DNA from: Chloroflexota bacterium
Lineage (GTDB): Bacteria; Chloroflexota; Chloroflexia; Thermomicrobiales; UBA6265
Reading direction: 5' to 3'
Assembly: GCA_023423795.1 (NCBI GenBank)
Contig: JAFAEX010000221.1
Span: forward strand, 1 to 42,672
Length of the DNA stretch: 42,672 bases
Shown here: positions 24,584 through 33,626 of the stretch, piece by piece
Layout: the number at the start of each line of letters is the position of its first letter
Numbering within the stretch: position 1 is the first letter of the stretch
Notes under the pieces: model-generated
Databases searched by the model: none
What the model was told of the DNA's origin: nothing
The model's input: the letters and a program-made list of their open reading frames with translations, nothing else
Translations under genes and position numbers: made by a program

Positions 24584-25612
24584 CTAGAGCTGGTCGCGGG
24601 GGTCGAGCGCGTCGCGCAGCCCGTCGCCGACGAAGGTGAACGCCAGCGTGATCGTCGCGATCGCCAGCGCCGGCGCCGCCAGCATCCACACCTGCGACTG
24701 CCAGAGCTGGTACCCCTCCTGGATCATCTGCCCCCAGCTCGACGGGAACGGGTTGTTGAGGTTCGTACTCGGCCGCACCCCGATGCCGAGGAACGACAGC
24801 ACCGCCTCGGAGATGATCGCGCCGGGCACGATGAAGGCGCTGGCCACGATGATCGGACCGAGCGAGTTCGGCAGGATGTGCTTCCCGATGATGCGCCAGC
24901 CGCTCGCGCCGCCTGCGCGCGCCGCTTCCACGAACTCCTTTTCCTTCAGCGCCAGCGTTTCGCCGCGCACCAGCCGCGCCACCCCGGTCCAGTTGATGAC
25001 CGACAGGGTGACGAACAGCAGCACCAACCCGTTCAGCAGGCTGCCGAGCAGCGTGTCCCCGAGCGAAATCTGGACGATGATGAAGAACAGGAGGGCCGGG
25101 AACGCGTACACCACGTCGGTGATCCGCATCAGCAGGTTATCGACGCGACCGCCGAGGTACCCCGCAGTCAGGCCGAGCGGGATGCCGATCGCGAGGATCA
25201 CCGCCAGCGGGATGAACCCGACCACGAGCGAGATCCGCGTGCCGTAGATCAGCCGCGAGAGCACGTCGCGCCCGATGCCGTCGGTTCCCAGCGGCCAGCG
25301 CCAGTCGCCCGTGCGCATCGGGTTGGGGTCGGTGATCCATGCCGCCTGCCGGTACTGCCCGGCCACCCGCACGTCCGATTGCACCGGATTGTGCGGGGCA
25401 AGCAGCGGGGCGAAGATCGCCACCAGCGCGAGCAGCAGCAGGACCGCCACCCCGAGCATCGCCATCTTGTTGCGCCGGAACTGCCGCCACGCGTTGCTCC
25501 ACAGGCTGCGCGGCGCGCGCGCGCCGGCGAGCGCGTTGACCGGCTGTTCGGCGGATTCGGGCGCCGGGGCGGGGGAGAGGGTGGCGGATGCCGAAGATGT
25601 CGTGGAGGTCAT
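24584..25612 (-). CDS. Oligopeptide/dipeptide ABC transporter permease (OppC/DppC type)
   Basis: 342 aa inner-membrane permease. A polar N-terminus of ~40 residues precedes WRQFRRNKMAMLGVAVLLLL. It then has WPLGTDGIGRDVLSRLIYGT, the DppC hallmark, and the EAA-type loop KEFVEAARAGGASGWRIIG. The C-terminus FVGDGLRDALDPRDQL is the standard family ending. The ATG at 25612 lies 11 bp after the OppB-type stop. No OppD/OppF ATPase follows within the next 1.5 kb, so these must be encoded elsewhere. Confidence 0.93.
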   Translation of the reverse strand: MTSTTSSASATLSPAPAPESAEQPVNALAGARAPRSLWSNAWRQFRRNKMAMLGVAVLLLLALVAIFAPLLAPHNPVQSDVRVAGQYRQAAWITDPNPMRTGDWRWPLGTDGIGRDVLSRLIYGTRISLVVGFIPLAVILAIGIPLGLTAGYLGGRVDNLLMRITDVVYAFPALLFFIIVQISLGDTLLGSLLNGLVLLFVTLSVINWTGVARLVRGETLALKEKEFVEAARAGGASGWRIIGKHILPNSLGPIIVASAFIVPGAIISEAVLSFLGIGVRPSTNLNNPFPSSWGQMIQEGYQLWQSQVWMLAAPALAIATITLAFTFVGDGLRDALDPRDQL

Positions 25613-25623
25613 CGCAGGCTCTT

Positions 25624-26637
25624 TCAGCGCCCGGCGCGGATGCGGGGATCCACGAAACCGTAGCTGAGATCGACCAGCACGTTGGCGAGGGCGATCAGGA
25701 ATGCATAGAAGATGGCGGTGCCCATGATCATCGAATAGTCGCGTTTGCCGATCGATTCCACGAACTCGCGGCCCAGTCCCGGCGCGTTGAAGATCGTCTC
25801 GATGATGATCGAACCGGTCACCAGGTCGGCAGCCGCCGGGCCGATGATCGTGATGATCGGGATCAGCGCGTTGCGCAGCATGTGCCGGTTGACCACCACA
25901 CCGCTGGCGAGGCCCTTGGCGCGCGCAGTCCGCACGTAGTCCTGCCGCTTGATCTCCAGCATGCTGGTGCGCGTCAGGCGGGCCATGTAGGCCATCGTGC
26001 CCGCGCCGAGGATGATCCCCGGCAGCAGGTAGGCCGGTCCGAACCCCTCCCACGCATCCGGCCGTCGGATCGGCGATACGCCAAACCCGCGGCTGAGCAG
26101 GATCAATAAGAGCAATCCGCTCACGAACGTTGGCACCGAAATGCCGATGGTCGAAATGAACAGACTCAGGTGATCCACCCACGTGTTCTGGCGCAGCGCG
26201 CTGATGATGCCGAGCGGCACCCCGACGACCAGCGCGAACACGATGCCGACCATGCCGATTTTGAACGATACCGGGAATTTCTCGGCGATTTCGCCCCGGA
26301 CCGACTCGGCGCCCTTCGACGCGTACGACGGGCCGAAGTCGAGGCGGGCCACCCCGAACAGGTAATTGAAGAACTGGCTATCCACGAACGCGCGTCCGAC
26401 CACGAACGGGTTGCGCTCGCCGCCATCCCACATCGCGCCCGCCGAATCGGGGTTGATCCAGAGCGGCTTGTCCAAACCGAACTTGGCGTTGAGGGCGCGC
26501 ACCGTCGAGGGCGGCAGCGGCTTCTCCTGGCTCCACGGCCCGCCCGGGGCCCGGTACATCAGGAAGAAGGTGACCGCCGTCACGGTGATGATGACGGGAA
26601 CGACATAGAGCACGCGGCGGATCAGGAACTCGACCAT
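25624..26637 (-). CDS. Oligopeptide/dipeptide ABC transporter permease (OppB/DppB type)
   Basis: 337 aa inner-membrane permease. Starts MVEFLIRRVLYVVPVIITVT, the usual OppB N-terminus. It has an extended periplasmic region (residues ~30-100) and the EAA-type loop RQDYVRTARAKGLASGVVVN. It ends YGFVDPRIRAGR, matching the family YxxxDPRIR ending. GGAG lies 8 nt before the ATG at 26637. It is separated from the binding-protein gene by a strong hairpin (26673-26700). Confidence 0.93.
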   Translation of the reverse strand: MVEFLIRRVLYVVPVIITVTAVTFFLMYRAPGGPWSQEKPLPPSTVRALNAKFGLDKPLWINPDSAGAMWDGGERNPFVVGRAFVDSQFFNYLFGVARLDFGPSYASKGAESVRGEIAEKFPVSFKIGMVGIVFALVVGVPLGIISALRQNTWVDHLSLFISTIGISVPTFVSGLLLLILLSRGFGVSPIRRPDAWEGFGPAYLLPGIILGAGTMAYMARLTRTSMLEIKRQDYVRTARAKGLASGVVVNRHMLRNALIPIITIIGPAAADLVTGSIIIETIFNAPGLGREFVESIGKRDYSMIMGTAIFYAFLIALANVLVDLSYGFVDPRIRAGR

Positions 26638-26672
26638 CGGAGAACTCCAACCACAGCCCGGGGAAAATGGCC

Positions 26673-26700
26673 GGGGCCGACCGTCAAAACGGTCGGCCCC
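26673..26700 (-). terminator. Hairpin between oppA-type and oppB-type genes
   Basis: Perfect 12-bp stem (26673-26684 with 26689-26700), 4-nt loop. On the minus strand it is followed by GGCC then ATTTTCCCC, a short T-run. It lies between the binding-protein stop and the permease start, mirroring the hairpin at 14858-14893. Partial termination would favour binding protein over permease. Confidence 0.75.
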
Positions 26701-26758
26701 GCGACCACGAACGCGGAGAGGCCGGCGAACGGCGAGCCGCCCGCCGGCCCTCCCGGGC

Positions 26759-28441
26759 TTACCGTTCGATGTCGATGGTCATCAGCGAGCTCATCTCGCC
26801 CGGCCACTCGACTTCGCTCGGGGTCGGCACGTAACCGGTGACGGCCGGGTTGACGACGAAGACCGCGTTGTTGACGTGGTGGAACGTCACCGGCTGGTCA
26901 TCGACGAGGATCTGGCCGGCTTCCTCGTAGGACGCGATGCGCTCCACGGGATCCGCGTTCGTGTCGCCGGCCGTGACCGCCTCGTCGAACGCCTCGTTGC
27001 AGTAGCCGAAGCGCTGGGCGAAGCTCGCATCGCACTTCCAGTAGACGCTCAGCCAGTTCTGCGGGTCCGGGTAGTCCTGGATCCACCCGATGTTGAGACC
27101 CATCTGCGGGTAGGTCTCGACCGACTTGCGGATGTCGGTCCAGGTCGTCCCCTCGGTCGGCTCGAGGATGAGCTCGACGCCAAGGATGTCGCGGTACTGG
27201 CCGGCGATCCACTCGGCGCGCGTCGTGTTTGCCGAGTCGTTGCTGTTGTAGTAGAAGCGGATTTCCGGCAGATTTTCCGGCCCGCCGTAGGAGGACTCGG
27301 CCAGCGCCTGCTTCGCCGCCTCCGGGTCGAAGGAGTACTTGTCGGTCTCGATCGCTCCCGGGATGCCCTGCGGGATCCAGCTGAGCGACGGCGTGCAGTC
27401 GCCGTTGCGGATCACCGCGCAGTAGGTCTCGCGGTCGAGCGCGTAGGAGAACGCCTCACGGACCTTCTTGTCGGTGAACGGTTCCAGGGTCAGGTTGTAG
27501 CCAATGGCGGAGCTCCACGCCGTCGGGTAGGTCAGGAACCCGTCGCTGAGCGCCGGATCGGACTGGATCTGCGGGATCAGCGCGGAGTTGTTCACCGACA
27601 CGATGTCGATCTCGCCGGCCCGGTAGGCTTCCAGCGCGACCGCCGATTCGGGGATGTAGTGGTACTCGATGCCGGTCAGCTTCGGCGTGCCTTCCCAGTA
27701 GTTCGGGTTGGCTTCGAAGGTGATCAGTTGCTGCTCGTCGATGCCGGTGATCATGAACGGCCCGTTGCCGACGTGGTTGGCCGCGTCCTGCCACCACGTG
27801 TCGGGGTTGGCGTCCACGATCTCCTGCTTGACCGGGTACATCACCCACAGTGAGGCGATCGTGTGGAAGTACGGCGCCGGGTTGGTCAGCGACAGGGTCA
27901 GCGTCCGGTCATCGACGACCGTCACGCCCAGCGCCTGCGCGGCCTCGGCGTACTGCTCGTCGGTGATCTCGGTCGGCGTTTCCGGGTTGTCGCCGGCCAG
28001 CGCGGCAAACTCGGCGCAGCCCTCGATCTCGAACAGGATCGACTGGTACTCGCCGAGCACCCGCGGGCTGCAGGTGCGCTCGATGGCGTAGCGGAAGTTC
28101 TCCGCCGTCAGCGGCGTGCCGTCGCTGTACTGGAGGCCTTCGCGCAGGTGGAAGGTGATCTCGGTCGCGTCCTCGTTGTACTCCCAGGACTCGGCCGCGG
28201 CGGGCACCGTCTGCTGCTGCTGGTCGAGCTTGGTCAGCCCCTCGTATGAGGTGACGAGGACGGCGATCTCCGCCGTGAACGAACTCTTCTGGGGATCGAG
28301 ATCGTCCGGGTACACGTACTGGTGGATCCGCAGCACCTTGTCGCCGTCCTGCGCCAACGCGCCGCCGGCGAAGGCCGGCAGCACCATGGCGAAGGCGACG
28401 AGCAGGGCCGCAAGGCGGGACCACCGGGCGGAGATCGACAT
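26759..28441 (-). CDS. Oligopeptide ABC transporter substrate-binding protein (OppA/family 5)
   Basis: 560 aa exported peptide-binding protein. Sec-type signal AALLVAFAMVLPAFAGGALA ending near residue 30. The mature part has VLRIHQYVYPDDLDPQKSSF, ITFHLREGLQYSDGTPLTAE and NPAPYFHTIASLWVMYPVKQ, all typical for family 5 (SBP_bac_5). There is no lipobox cysteine, so membrane attachment is not obvious. The ATG at 28441 has AGGAGGAG 4 nt upstream. The promoter is proposed at 28505-28533 and a leader hairpin at 28469-28492. Confidence 0.93.
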   Translation of the reverse strand: MSISARWSRLAALLVAFAMVLPAFAGGALAQDGDKVLRIHQYVYPDDLDPQKSSFTAEIAVLVTSYEGLTKLDQQQQTVPAAAESWEYNEDATEITFHLREGLQYSDGTPLTAENFRYAIERTCSPRVLGEYQSILFEIEGCAEFAALAGDNPETPTEITDEQYAEAAQALGVTVVDDRTLTLSLTNPAPYFHTIASLWVMYPVKQEIVDANPDTWWQDAANHVGNGPFMITGIDEQQLITFEANPNYWEGTPKLTGIEYHYIPESAVALEAYRAGEIDIVSVNNSALIPQIQSDPALSDGFLTYPTAWSSAIGYNLTLEPFTDKKVREAFSYALDRETYCAVIRNGDCTPSLSWIPQGIPGAIETDKYSFDPEAAKQALAESSYGGPENLPEIRFYYNSNDSANTTRAEWIAGQYRDILGVELILEPTEGTTWTDIRKSVETYPQMGLNIGWIQDYPDPQNWLSVYWKCDASFAQRFGYCNEAFDEAVTAGDTNADPVERIASYEEAGQILVDDQPVTFHHVNNAVFVVNPAVTGYVPTPSEVEWPGEMSSLMTIDIER

Positions 28442-28468
28442 CGGCTCCTCCTCGGGTTATGCCATGCG

Positions 28469-28492
28469 CCCGGCGGGACCGATCCCGCCGGG
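28469..28492 (-). promoter_or_regulatory. Leader hairpin of the opp operon
   Basis: Perfect 10-bp stem (28469-28478 with 28483-28492, cccggcggga and complement), 4-nt loop. It falls between the proposed start near 28498 and the ribosome binding site, so it may stabilise the mRNA 5' end. No T-run, so not a terminator. Confidence 0.5.
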
Positions 28493-28504
28493 GGAATGCG
28501 GCGA

Positions 28505-28533
28505 ACGCTACTCCAGTGATTGCGTAGCGTCAA
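28505..28533 (-). promoter_or_regulatory. Sigma-70-like promoter of the opp operon
   Basis: On the minus strand, TTGACG (28533-28528), a 17-bp spacer and TAGCGT (28510-28505). Both hexamers and spacing match the proposed promoter at 2817-2845 exactly. It gives a leader of about 57 nt before the ATG at 28441. Confidence 0.55.
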
Positions 28534-28572
28534 ACCGGGATATTGGGTTTGGCTGGCGGAGTTCCGGCGCGG

Positions 28573-29775
28573 CTACCCGAACAATCCCGGCAGTCCGCGC
28601 AGCACGAACCCTGCCACCGCGCCGGCAACGATCAGCCATGCCGAGTTCAGCCGGTACCGCACCAGCAGCACCGCCGCGGCCGCCGCCAGCACCACCGTCG
28701 GCAGGTCCACCAGCGCCGCCCGGCCCAGCTCCAGCGCGACCGCGCCCATCAGTGCGATCGCGGCCGCGTTGACCCCGTCGAGGAACCCGGCCGTGACTGG
28801 GGAACGCCGGAAGTGCGGCGCGAGTTTGTGCGTGAAACCCACCAGGCAGAACGCCGGCAGGAAGATCGCCACCGTCGCGATCGCTGCCCCGCTCCAGCCG
28901 CCGGCGAGGTACCCGACGAAGGTCGCCGTCGTGAACACCGGGCCCGGGGTGAACTGCCCGACCGCGACCGCGTCCAGCAATTGCTGCTGCCCGATCCATC
29001 CGAGGCGCTCGACGAAATCCTGCTGGAGGAACGCCAGCAACACGTAGCCGGAGCCGTACAACGTCGCCCCGATCCGCAGGAAGGTCCAGAAGAGCGTCGC
29101 CGGGTCGTACGGAACCGGTGCGGCCGCGAGCGCCAGCAGCGTCGGCCACGCCGCTTCCAGTCGCGCCGGGTTCGGCAGCCACCACGGCGGCAGCAGCAGC
29201 GCCGCGCCGCCAAGCCCGTTTCCGCGCCCGCGCAACCAGCCGAGCAGCGCCAGCGCGGCCCCGGCGCCGAGCAGCGCCGCCAGTTCGCTGAATCCCAGCA
29301 AGGCCAGCGCCAGCACCGCAATCGCGGCCACGATCGTCGCGGGCCGCCCCAGCGCCACCCGCCCGAGCGACCAGATCGCCTGCACCACCACCGCGATGAC
29401 GACCGGTTTCACGCCGTAGAGCAGCCACTCCGCCGCCGGCGTCGTGCCGTATTCGCCGTAGGCCCACGCGAAGGCCAGCGTGATCGCCGACGCCGGCAGG
29501 ATGAACGAGGCGCCGGCCCCGACCAGTCCGCGCCAGCCGGCGCGGGTCATGCCGGTGTGCATCACCATCTCGGTCGAGTTCGGGCCGGGAATCAGGTTCG
29601 TCGCGCCGAGCAGGTCGAGGAACTCGGCGTCGCTCATCCAGCGCCGGCGCGCCACCACCTCGTCGCGCAGCATGGCGATGTGCGCCGCCGGCCCGCCGAA
29701 GGCGGTCGCGCCGAGCCGGAACGCGAGCAGGCACACGGCCGCCAGATCGGACCGGGGCGGGCGAGTGCCGCTCAC
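28573..29775 (-). CDS. ChrA-type chromate ion transporter (two-domain CHR protein)
   Basis: 400 aa inner-membrane protein with two homologous CHR halves. Half one has FRLGATAFGGPAAHIAMLRD and LGATNLIPGPNSTEMVMHTG; half two has LFWTFLRIGATLYGSGYVLL and VAVGQFTPGPVFTTATFVGY. The PGPN and TPGP repeats are family hallmarks. Two-domain members export chromate; many homologues have no tested substrate. The GTG at 29775 is chosen because the terminator-like hairpin at 29837-29863 lies upstream and the family starts near here. The start is uncertain: only a weak GGGA site is seen. Confidence 0.88.
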   Translation of the reverse strand: MSGTRPPRSDLAAVCLLAFRLGATAFGGPAAHIAMLRDEVVARRRWMSDAEFLDLLGATNLIPGPNSTEMVMHTGMTRAGWRGLVGAGASFILPASAITLAFAWAYGEYGTTPAAEWLLYGVKPVVIAVVVQAIWSLGRVALGRPATIVAAIAVLALALLGFSELAALLGAGAALALLGWLRGRGNGLGGAALLLPPWWLPNPARLEAAWPTLLALAAAPVPYDPATLFWTFLRIGATLYGSGYVLLAFLQQDFVERLGWIGQQQLLDAVAVGQFTPGPVFTTATFVGYLAGGWSGAAIATVAIFLPAFCLVGFTHKLAPHFRRSPVTAGFLDGVNAAAIALMGAVALELGRAALVDLPTVVLAAAAAVLLVRYRLNSAWLIVAGAVAGFVLRGLPGLFG

Positions 29776-29836
29776 GTCGCGTTGTCCCGATCGTGGGCGC
29801 TCCCAATGGATCGTCGGCCTGCCCCGGACGAACGAA

Positions 29837-29863
29837 CCCCCCACCCGCCGGGCGGATGGGGGG
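29837..29863 (-). terminator. Terminator-like hairpin after the L,D-transpeptidase gene
   Basis: 13-bp arms (29837-29849 with 29851-29863) rich in C and G, one position a G-U wobble in the minus-strand transcript. The minus strand continues ttcgttcgtc, a weak T-rich tail. It separates the L,D-transpeptidase gene from chrA. Confidence 0.55.
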
Positions 29864-29905
29864 ACGTGCTGGCCGAACGGGCAGCGGCGCGAGCCGGGGC
29901 CACCG

Positions 29906-31144
29906 CTACGGAACCACCGTCACCGGCGTCCCGATGTCGGCCCATTCGTAGACCCACGTCGCGGCGTCCAGCGGCAGGTTGACGCAGCCGTGGCTCATCG
30001 GCGTCCCGAAGTTGCTGTGCCAGTACGCGCCGTGGATCGCGTTGCCGAGGTTGTCGAAGTAGAGGATGTCCGGGACGTCGGGAACGTTGTAGTCCTCGCC
30101 GCCGATGAACCCGGCCATCGTCTGGACCTTGTACTTGGTCAGCACCGAGTGGAACCCGATCGGCGTGACTGTCTCGGGGATGTGGGCGGTGCCCGTGCTC
30201 ACCATGGACGAGACCATCAATTCGCCGCCCTCGTAGGCCCAGAGCGCCTGCCGCGAGATCGAGATCACGATCTCCTTGTACCCGCCCTGCTGCGGCCCGG
30301 GGCCGAACGATCCGGTGATCCACCCGACGTTGATCGCTGGCTGGACCCAGTCCTCGGGCAGCGCCGGGGCGCCGTGCCCCTCGCCCGCTTCAACCGGCGG
30401 CTCGACGAACAGGTCTTCGGAGAACAACGGCACGTCCGCCGGCCGGGCGATCGGTTCGATGCTCAGGTTCTGCTGGCGGGCGAGGATGCGCCCCAGCGGC
30501 AGCGGCGCGATCGCGCGCTTCGCCGGTTTCCGCAACGCGCCGAACTCGAAGTACTGGACCAGCGAGTTGTCCGGGGCGCGGAACGCCTCGGTCAGCGGCG
30601 CTCCCAGCCACCGCGCGCCCTCGTTGTCCTGCCACCAGTCGAGGAACGGCCCACGCAGCGTGTGGCCGCTGGCGGCGAACCCGACGCAGGCTTCGCCGCC
30701 GCCGCAGGCGGTGCGACGTTCGGCCCGAAGCAGGGCGGGGGACGGCCGGTCCTTCAGGCGGGCCGCCAGCGCCTGCGCGCCCAGGTCCAGCGGCACGACC
30801 TGCTCGCCGTCGGGTGCGTCCGGGTCGTACCCCAGCGCGAGGTTCTCGAAATACTGGACACGCACCCCCGCGCCGCTGCCGGTGGTGAAGCCGGTTCGCG
30901 CCTCGAACTCCTCGGTGATCGGGTCGCCGAGCACCTGCGGCTCGGCCCGCCACGCGTCGAGGAACAGGCGGTCTGCGGTGTGCCCCGTCCGCTCCACGTA
31001 GACGGTTTCCGGCGGGCTCCAATGGGTTGCCGAGGCGACCGGCGCCAGCAACGCACCGCCGGCGATCACCAGCGACAGCGCCCCGGCAAGCAGCGCCCCA
31101 CGCGATCGGTGGCGAACGGCCTTGTCGGGCAGGACGAAAGACAC
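29906..31144 (-). CDS. Secreted L,D-transpeptidase (YkuD domain)
   Basis: 412 aa. N-terminal signal or anchor segment GALLAGALSLVIAGGALLAP (about 16-36). It then has two repeats of a module with a W...LG(D/A)P(I/L)TE(E/A)F core and VQYFE(N/F); such modules are frequent in Chloroflexota envelope proteins. The C-terminal YkuD domain has HGAYWHSNFGTPMSHGC with catalytic Cys387 and its histidines, followed by VNLP. It would form 3-3 cross-links in peptidoglycan or attach proteins to it. It diverges from the recJ-like gene over 172 bp; no convincing promoter was found there. Confidence 0.9.
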   Translation of the reverse strand: MSFVLPDKAVRHRSRGALLAGALSLVIAGGALLAPVASATHWSPPETVYVERTGHTADRLFLDAWRAEPQVLGDPITEEFEARTGFTTGSGAGVRVQYFENLALGYDPDAPDGEQVVPLDLGAQALAARLKDRPSPALLRAERRTACGGGEACVGFAASGHTLRGPFLDWWQDNEGARWLGAPLTEAFRAPDNSLVQYFEFGALRKPAKRAIAPLPLGRILARQQNLSIEPIARPADVPLFSEDLFVEPPVEAGEGHGAPALPEDWVQPAINVGWITGSFGPGPQQGGYKEIVISISRQALWAYEGGELMVSSMVSTGTAHIPETVTPIGFHSVLTKYKVQTMAGFIGGEDYNVPDVPDILYFDNLGNAIHGAYWHSNFGTPMSHGCVNLPLDAATWVYEWADIGTPVTVVP

Positions 31145-31316
31145 GGCAAAGCCTCCGCGAAGCGGCCCGGTTGAGCCTGTGACGGATCAATCGGCCGCCC
31201 GCGGAACGGCATTCCCTCCCGTGCCCGAAACGCGGCCGAGGCAATGGTACCATTCTGCCGACCCCGTACGTTCGCCCCGCAACGCGGGAAACCCGTCCCA
31301 ATCACCGAGGAGCCGC

Positions 31317-33017
31317 GTGGCCCGTCCCATCTGGATCGAACCGTCTCCCGTCCGGTCTGGCGGGCCGCTACTGCATCGCGACCCGCTGCTGCACCAGTTG
31401 CTGGCGACGCGGGTAATGAATCCGCAGGAAGCCGCCGACTTCCTCGATGCGCGCGAGCGGCCGTTGCCCGATCCGTCGCTGCTGCCCGGCATGGATGCCG
31501 CGGTCGAGCGCATCGCCCACGCGCTGCGCCGTAACGAGCGCATCGCCGTCTTCGGCGACTACGACGCCGACGGGGTGACTTCCACCGCGATTCTTGCCCT
31601 CGCCCTGCGCAGCGCCTCCGGCGGGCAGGCGCCGGCGGACATCGCGTTGCCGACCCGCGCCGACGGGTACGGCCTCAACCCATCATCGATCGAGCAGTTC
31701 GCGGCTAACGGCGCGACCCTGTTGATCGCCGTGGACTGCGGCAGCGGCGACCACGAGCACGTCGCGAAGGCCCTCGCGCTGGGGATGGACGTGGTGGCCA
31801 TCGACCACCACGAACTGCCGAACGGCCCGGCCGAGGGCGCGATCGTCGCCTCGGCCCGGCTCGAATCCGGCGCGCCGTATCGCGACCTGCCGGCGGCCGC
31901 CCTCGCGCTGCTGGCCGCGACCGCGCTTGCCCGCCTCGGTTTCGATGCCGGCGACGGCCCCGGCAACGACCCGCGCCGCTTGCTCGACCTCGCGATGATC
32001 GGCATCCTCGCCGACGTCTGCCGCCTCACCGGGACCAACCGCGGCATGGTGCGCGACGGCCTGCGCTGGGTGCGGACGGACCCCCGGCCGGGACTGCGCG
32101 CGCTCATTTCCGCGCTGGGCAAGGACCACCGCGCGATCGACAGCCGGATCGTCGGCCACCACGTCGCGCCCGCCCTCAACGCGCCCGGCCGGCGCGGCAA
32201 CCCGTGGCCCGCGCTCGACCTGCTGCTGGCGAACGATGCGCTGTCGGCCAACAAGTGGGTGACGGAAGCGATCGCCGCCCGCGAATGGGCGCGGACCCGA
32301 CGCTCCGCCCTCGTGGCCCGGGAACTCGAGAACCTCCGGGCCGACCCGGATCTCGACCGCCGGTCGGTCCTGGTGGTCGCCCTCGACGACTGCCCGCACG
32401 GGCTGGCCGGGCTCGTATCCATCGGGCTGGCGTCCGAGCTGGGCCGACCCACGGTGGTGCTCGCCCGCGACGGCGACATCTACCGAGGCTCGGCCCGCAC
32501 CGTCGCCGGATTCGACATCGGCGGCGCGCTACAGGAGGTGTCCCACCTGCTGGTCCGCGTCGGCGGGCACCGGCAGGCCGCCGGACTCACCGTTGAGGCG
32601 AACCGGGTCGATGAACTGCGCGAGGCGCTGGAGGCCGTCGTGGACCGCGCCGGGCTGGCCGCCGCGCCGCCCGAGCTGCGGCTGGACGCCGAGATCGCGC
32701 CGGAGCGGGTGGCGCTCGACACGATCACGTTGCTCGACGGATTGCGCCCGTTTGGGGAAGGCAACGAGGACCCGCTGCTGCTCGTGCGCGGCGTGCAGGT
32801 CCGCGAGACCCGCACGATGGGGGAGGGCGGCAAGCACCTCAAGATCGGGCTGGCCGGCGCCGGCGGCGCGGCGGCGATCCTCTGGGGCGAAGGGGCGCGC
32901 ATCCGCGAGATCGGCCCTCGCGCCCGCCTCGACCTCGCCGGCCGCCTTTCGCGCAACACCTGGAACGGCCGCACGGATCCGCAGATGATCCTCGCCGATT
33001 TTCGCCCCGCCTCCTGA
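31317..33017 (+). CDS. recJ: Single-stranded-DNA exonuclease RecJ (DHH/DHHA1 family)
   Basis: 566 aa 5'-3' exonuclease of recombination and repair. DHH motifs in order: VFGDYDADGVTSTAI, LIAVDCGSGD, AIDHHELPNG, and a later acidic motif in LDLAMIGILADVCRLTG. The DHHA1 region has VRVGGHRQAAGLTVE, and a C-terminal OB-fold region follows with LRPFGEGNEDPLLL. The GTG at 31317 has GAGGAG 5 nt upstream. The second motif reads DCGSGD, where most RecJ have DCG(I/T)(S/T). The stop at 33017 precedes 700 bp of repeats before the convergent lon gene. Confidence 0.92.
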   Translation: MARPIWIEPSPVRSGGPLLHRDPLLHQLLATRVMNPQEAADFLDARERPLPDPSLLPGMDAAVERIAHALRRNERIAVFGDYDADGVTSTAILALALRSASGGQAPADIALPTRADGYGLNPSSIEQFAANGATLLIAVDCGSGDHEHVAKALALGMDVVAIDHHELPNGPAEGAIVASARLESGAPYRDLPAAALALLAATALARLGFDAGDGPGNDPRRLLDLAMIGILADVCRLTGTNRGMVRDGLRWVRTDPRPGLRALISALGKDHRAIDSRIVGHHVAPALNAPGRRGNPWPALDLLLANDALSANKWVTEAIAAREWARTRRSALVARELENLRADPDLDRRSVLVVALDDCPHGLAGLVSIGLASELGRPTVVLARDGDIYRGSARTVAGFDIGGALQEVSHLLVRVGGHRQAAGLTVEANRVDELREALEAVVDRAGLAAAPPELRLDAEIAPERVALDTITLLDGLRPFGEGNEDPLLLVRGVQVRETRTMGEGGKHLKIGLAGAGGAAAILWGEGARIREIGPRARLDLAGRLSRNTWNGRTDPQMILADFRPAS

Positions 33018-33104
33018 CCGGGCCGGTCGTTCATACGAGATCCGGCTTGTCGGGCCGGAATTGCCGTCGCCGGTGGACGGGCCGGCGGCACGATCGCTCC
33101 GGAG

Positions 33105-33354
33105 TTTATTCGGTATTGATTCGGCGTTTGTTCGGCGGCGGTTTTCCCGTAACCATGCGGAATCCGGGTTTCTTCGGCAACCCGCTGCCAGCCACGCGGG
33201 CGCAAACGGTGCGGCGGCGTTCGGAGGGGGGGCCCAGACGCTGAGGCTGGGAGGGGCCGCGAATAAAGCCCTAATCGATCGAAACGGCTCGTACGTACGC
33301 GGCGTTCCGCGACCGAAAAAATACCGAATAAACGCCGAATAAACACCGAATAAA
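33105..33354. repeat. 250-bp element bounded by inverted arrays of a 12-bp repeat
   Basis: The left end (33105-33140) has three 12-bp steps of an ATTCGG unit: TTTATTCGG, then ATTCGG at +12 and TTCGG at +24. The right end (33319-33354) has the same three steps in inverse (CCGAATAAA at three 12-bp steps). Aligned, the ends match at about 28 of 32 positions. The interior has no supported gene. A non-autonomous mobile element, or a site bound by several protein copies, are both possible. No clear target duplication is seen. It fills much of the 33018-33715 gap between recJ and lon. Confidence 0.6.
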
Positions 33355-33463
33355 TAGCGGCGCGAACTCCTGCCGGGACCTCCGCGTGCGCGGCGGTGAG
33401 GGCGCCGGGTGGTTCCCCGCGGACGGCGGCGGCTGCGGAGGCAACCACCCGGATGCTGTCCAT

Positions 33464-33543
33464 GTCATCCCGAGCCGGTCGCGGGATCTCGTCGCGGTAC
33501 CCAATTGACGACCAACGAGATCCCGCGAGCGGCTCGGGATGAC
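33464..33543. repeat. Palindromic intergenic repeat, copy 4 (covarying arms)
   Basis: 29-bp arms (33464-33492 and 33515-33543) with one mismatch and a 22-bp loop. Compared with other copies, the arms carry GGTCGCGGG where others have TGTCGAGGG, and two of the changes are matched in the opposite arm, so pairing is kept. Confidence 0.85.
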
Positions 33544-33561
33544 GATGGGTCCGCGTGCGGC

Positions 33562-33596
33562 AAAAAGAAGGGCGGGCCGAAAATCCCGGCCCGCCC
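33562..33596 (-). terminator. Intrinsic terminator of the lon gene
   Basis: 10-bp perfect GC stem (33570-33579 with 33587-33596) and 7-nt loop, followed on the minus strand by TTCTTTTT (33569-33562). This is a classic rho-independent layout for minus-strand transcription coming from lon. Confidence 0.85.
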
Positions 33597-33626
33597 GTCG
33601 TTTCGGCGCGCAACTATGCTCGGCCA

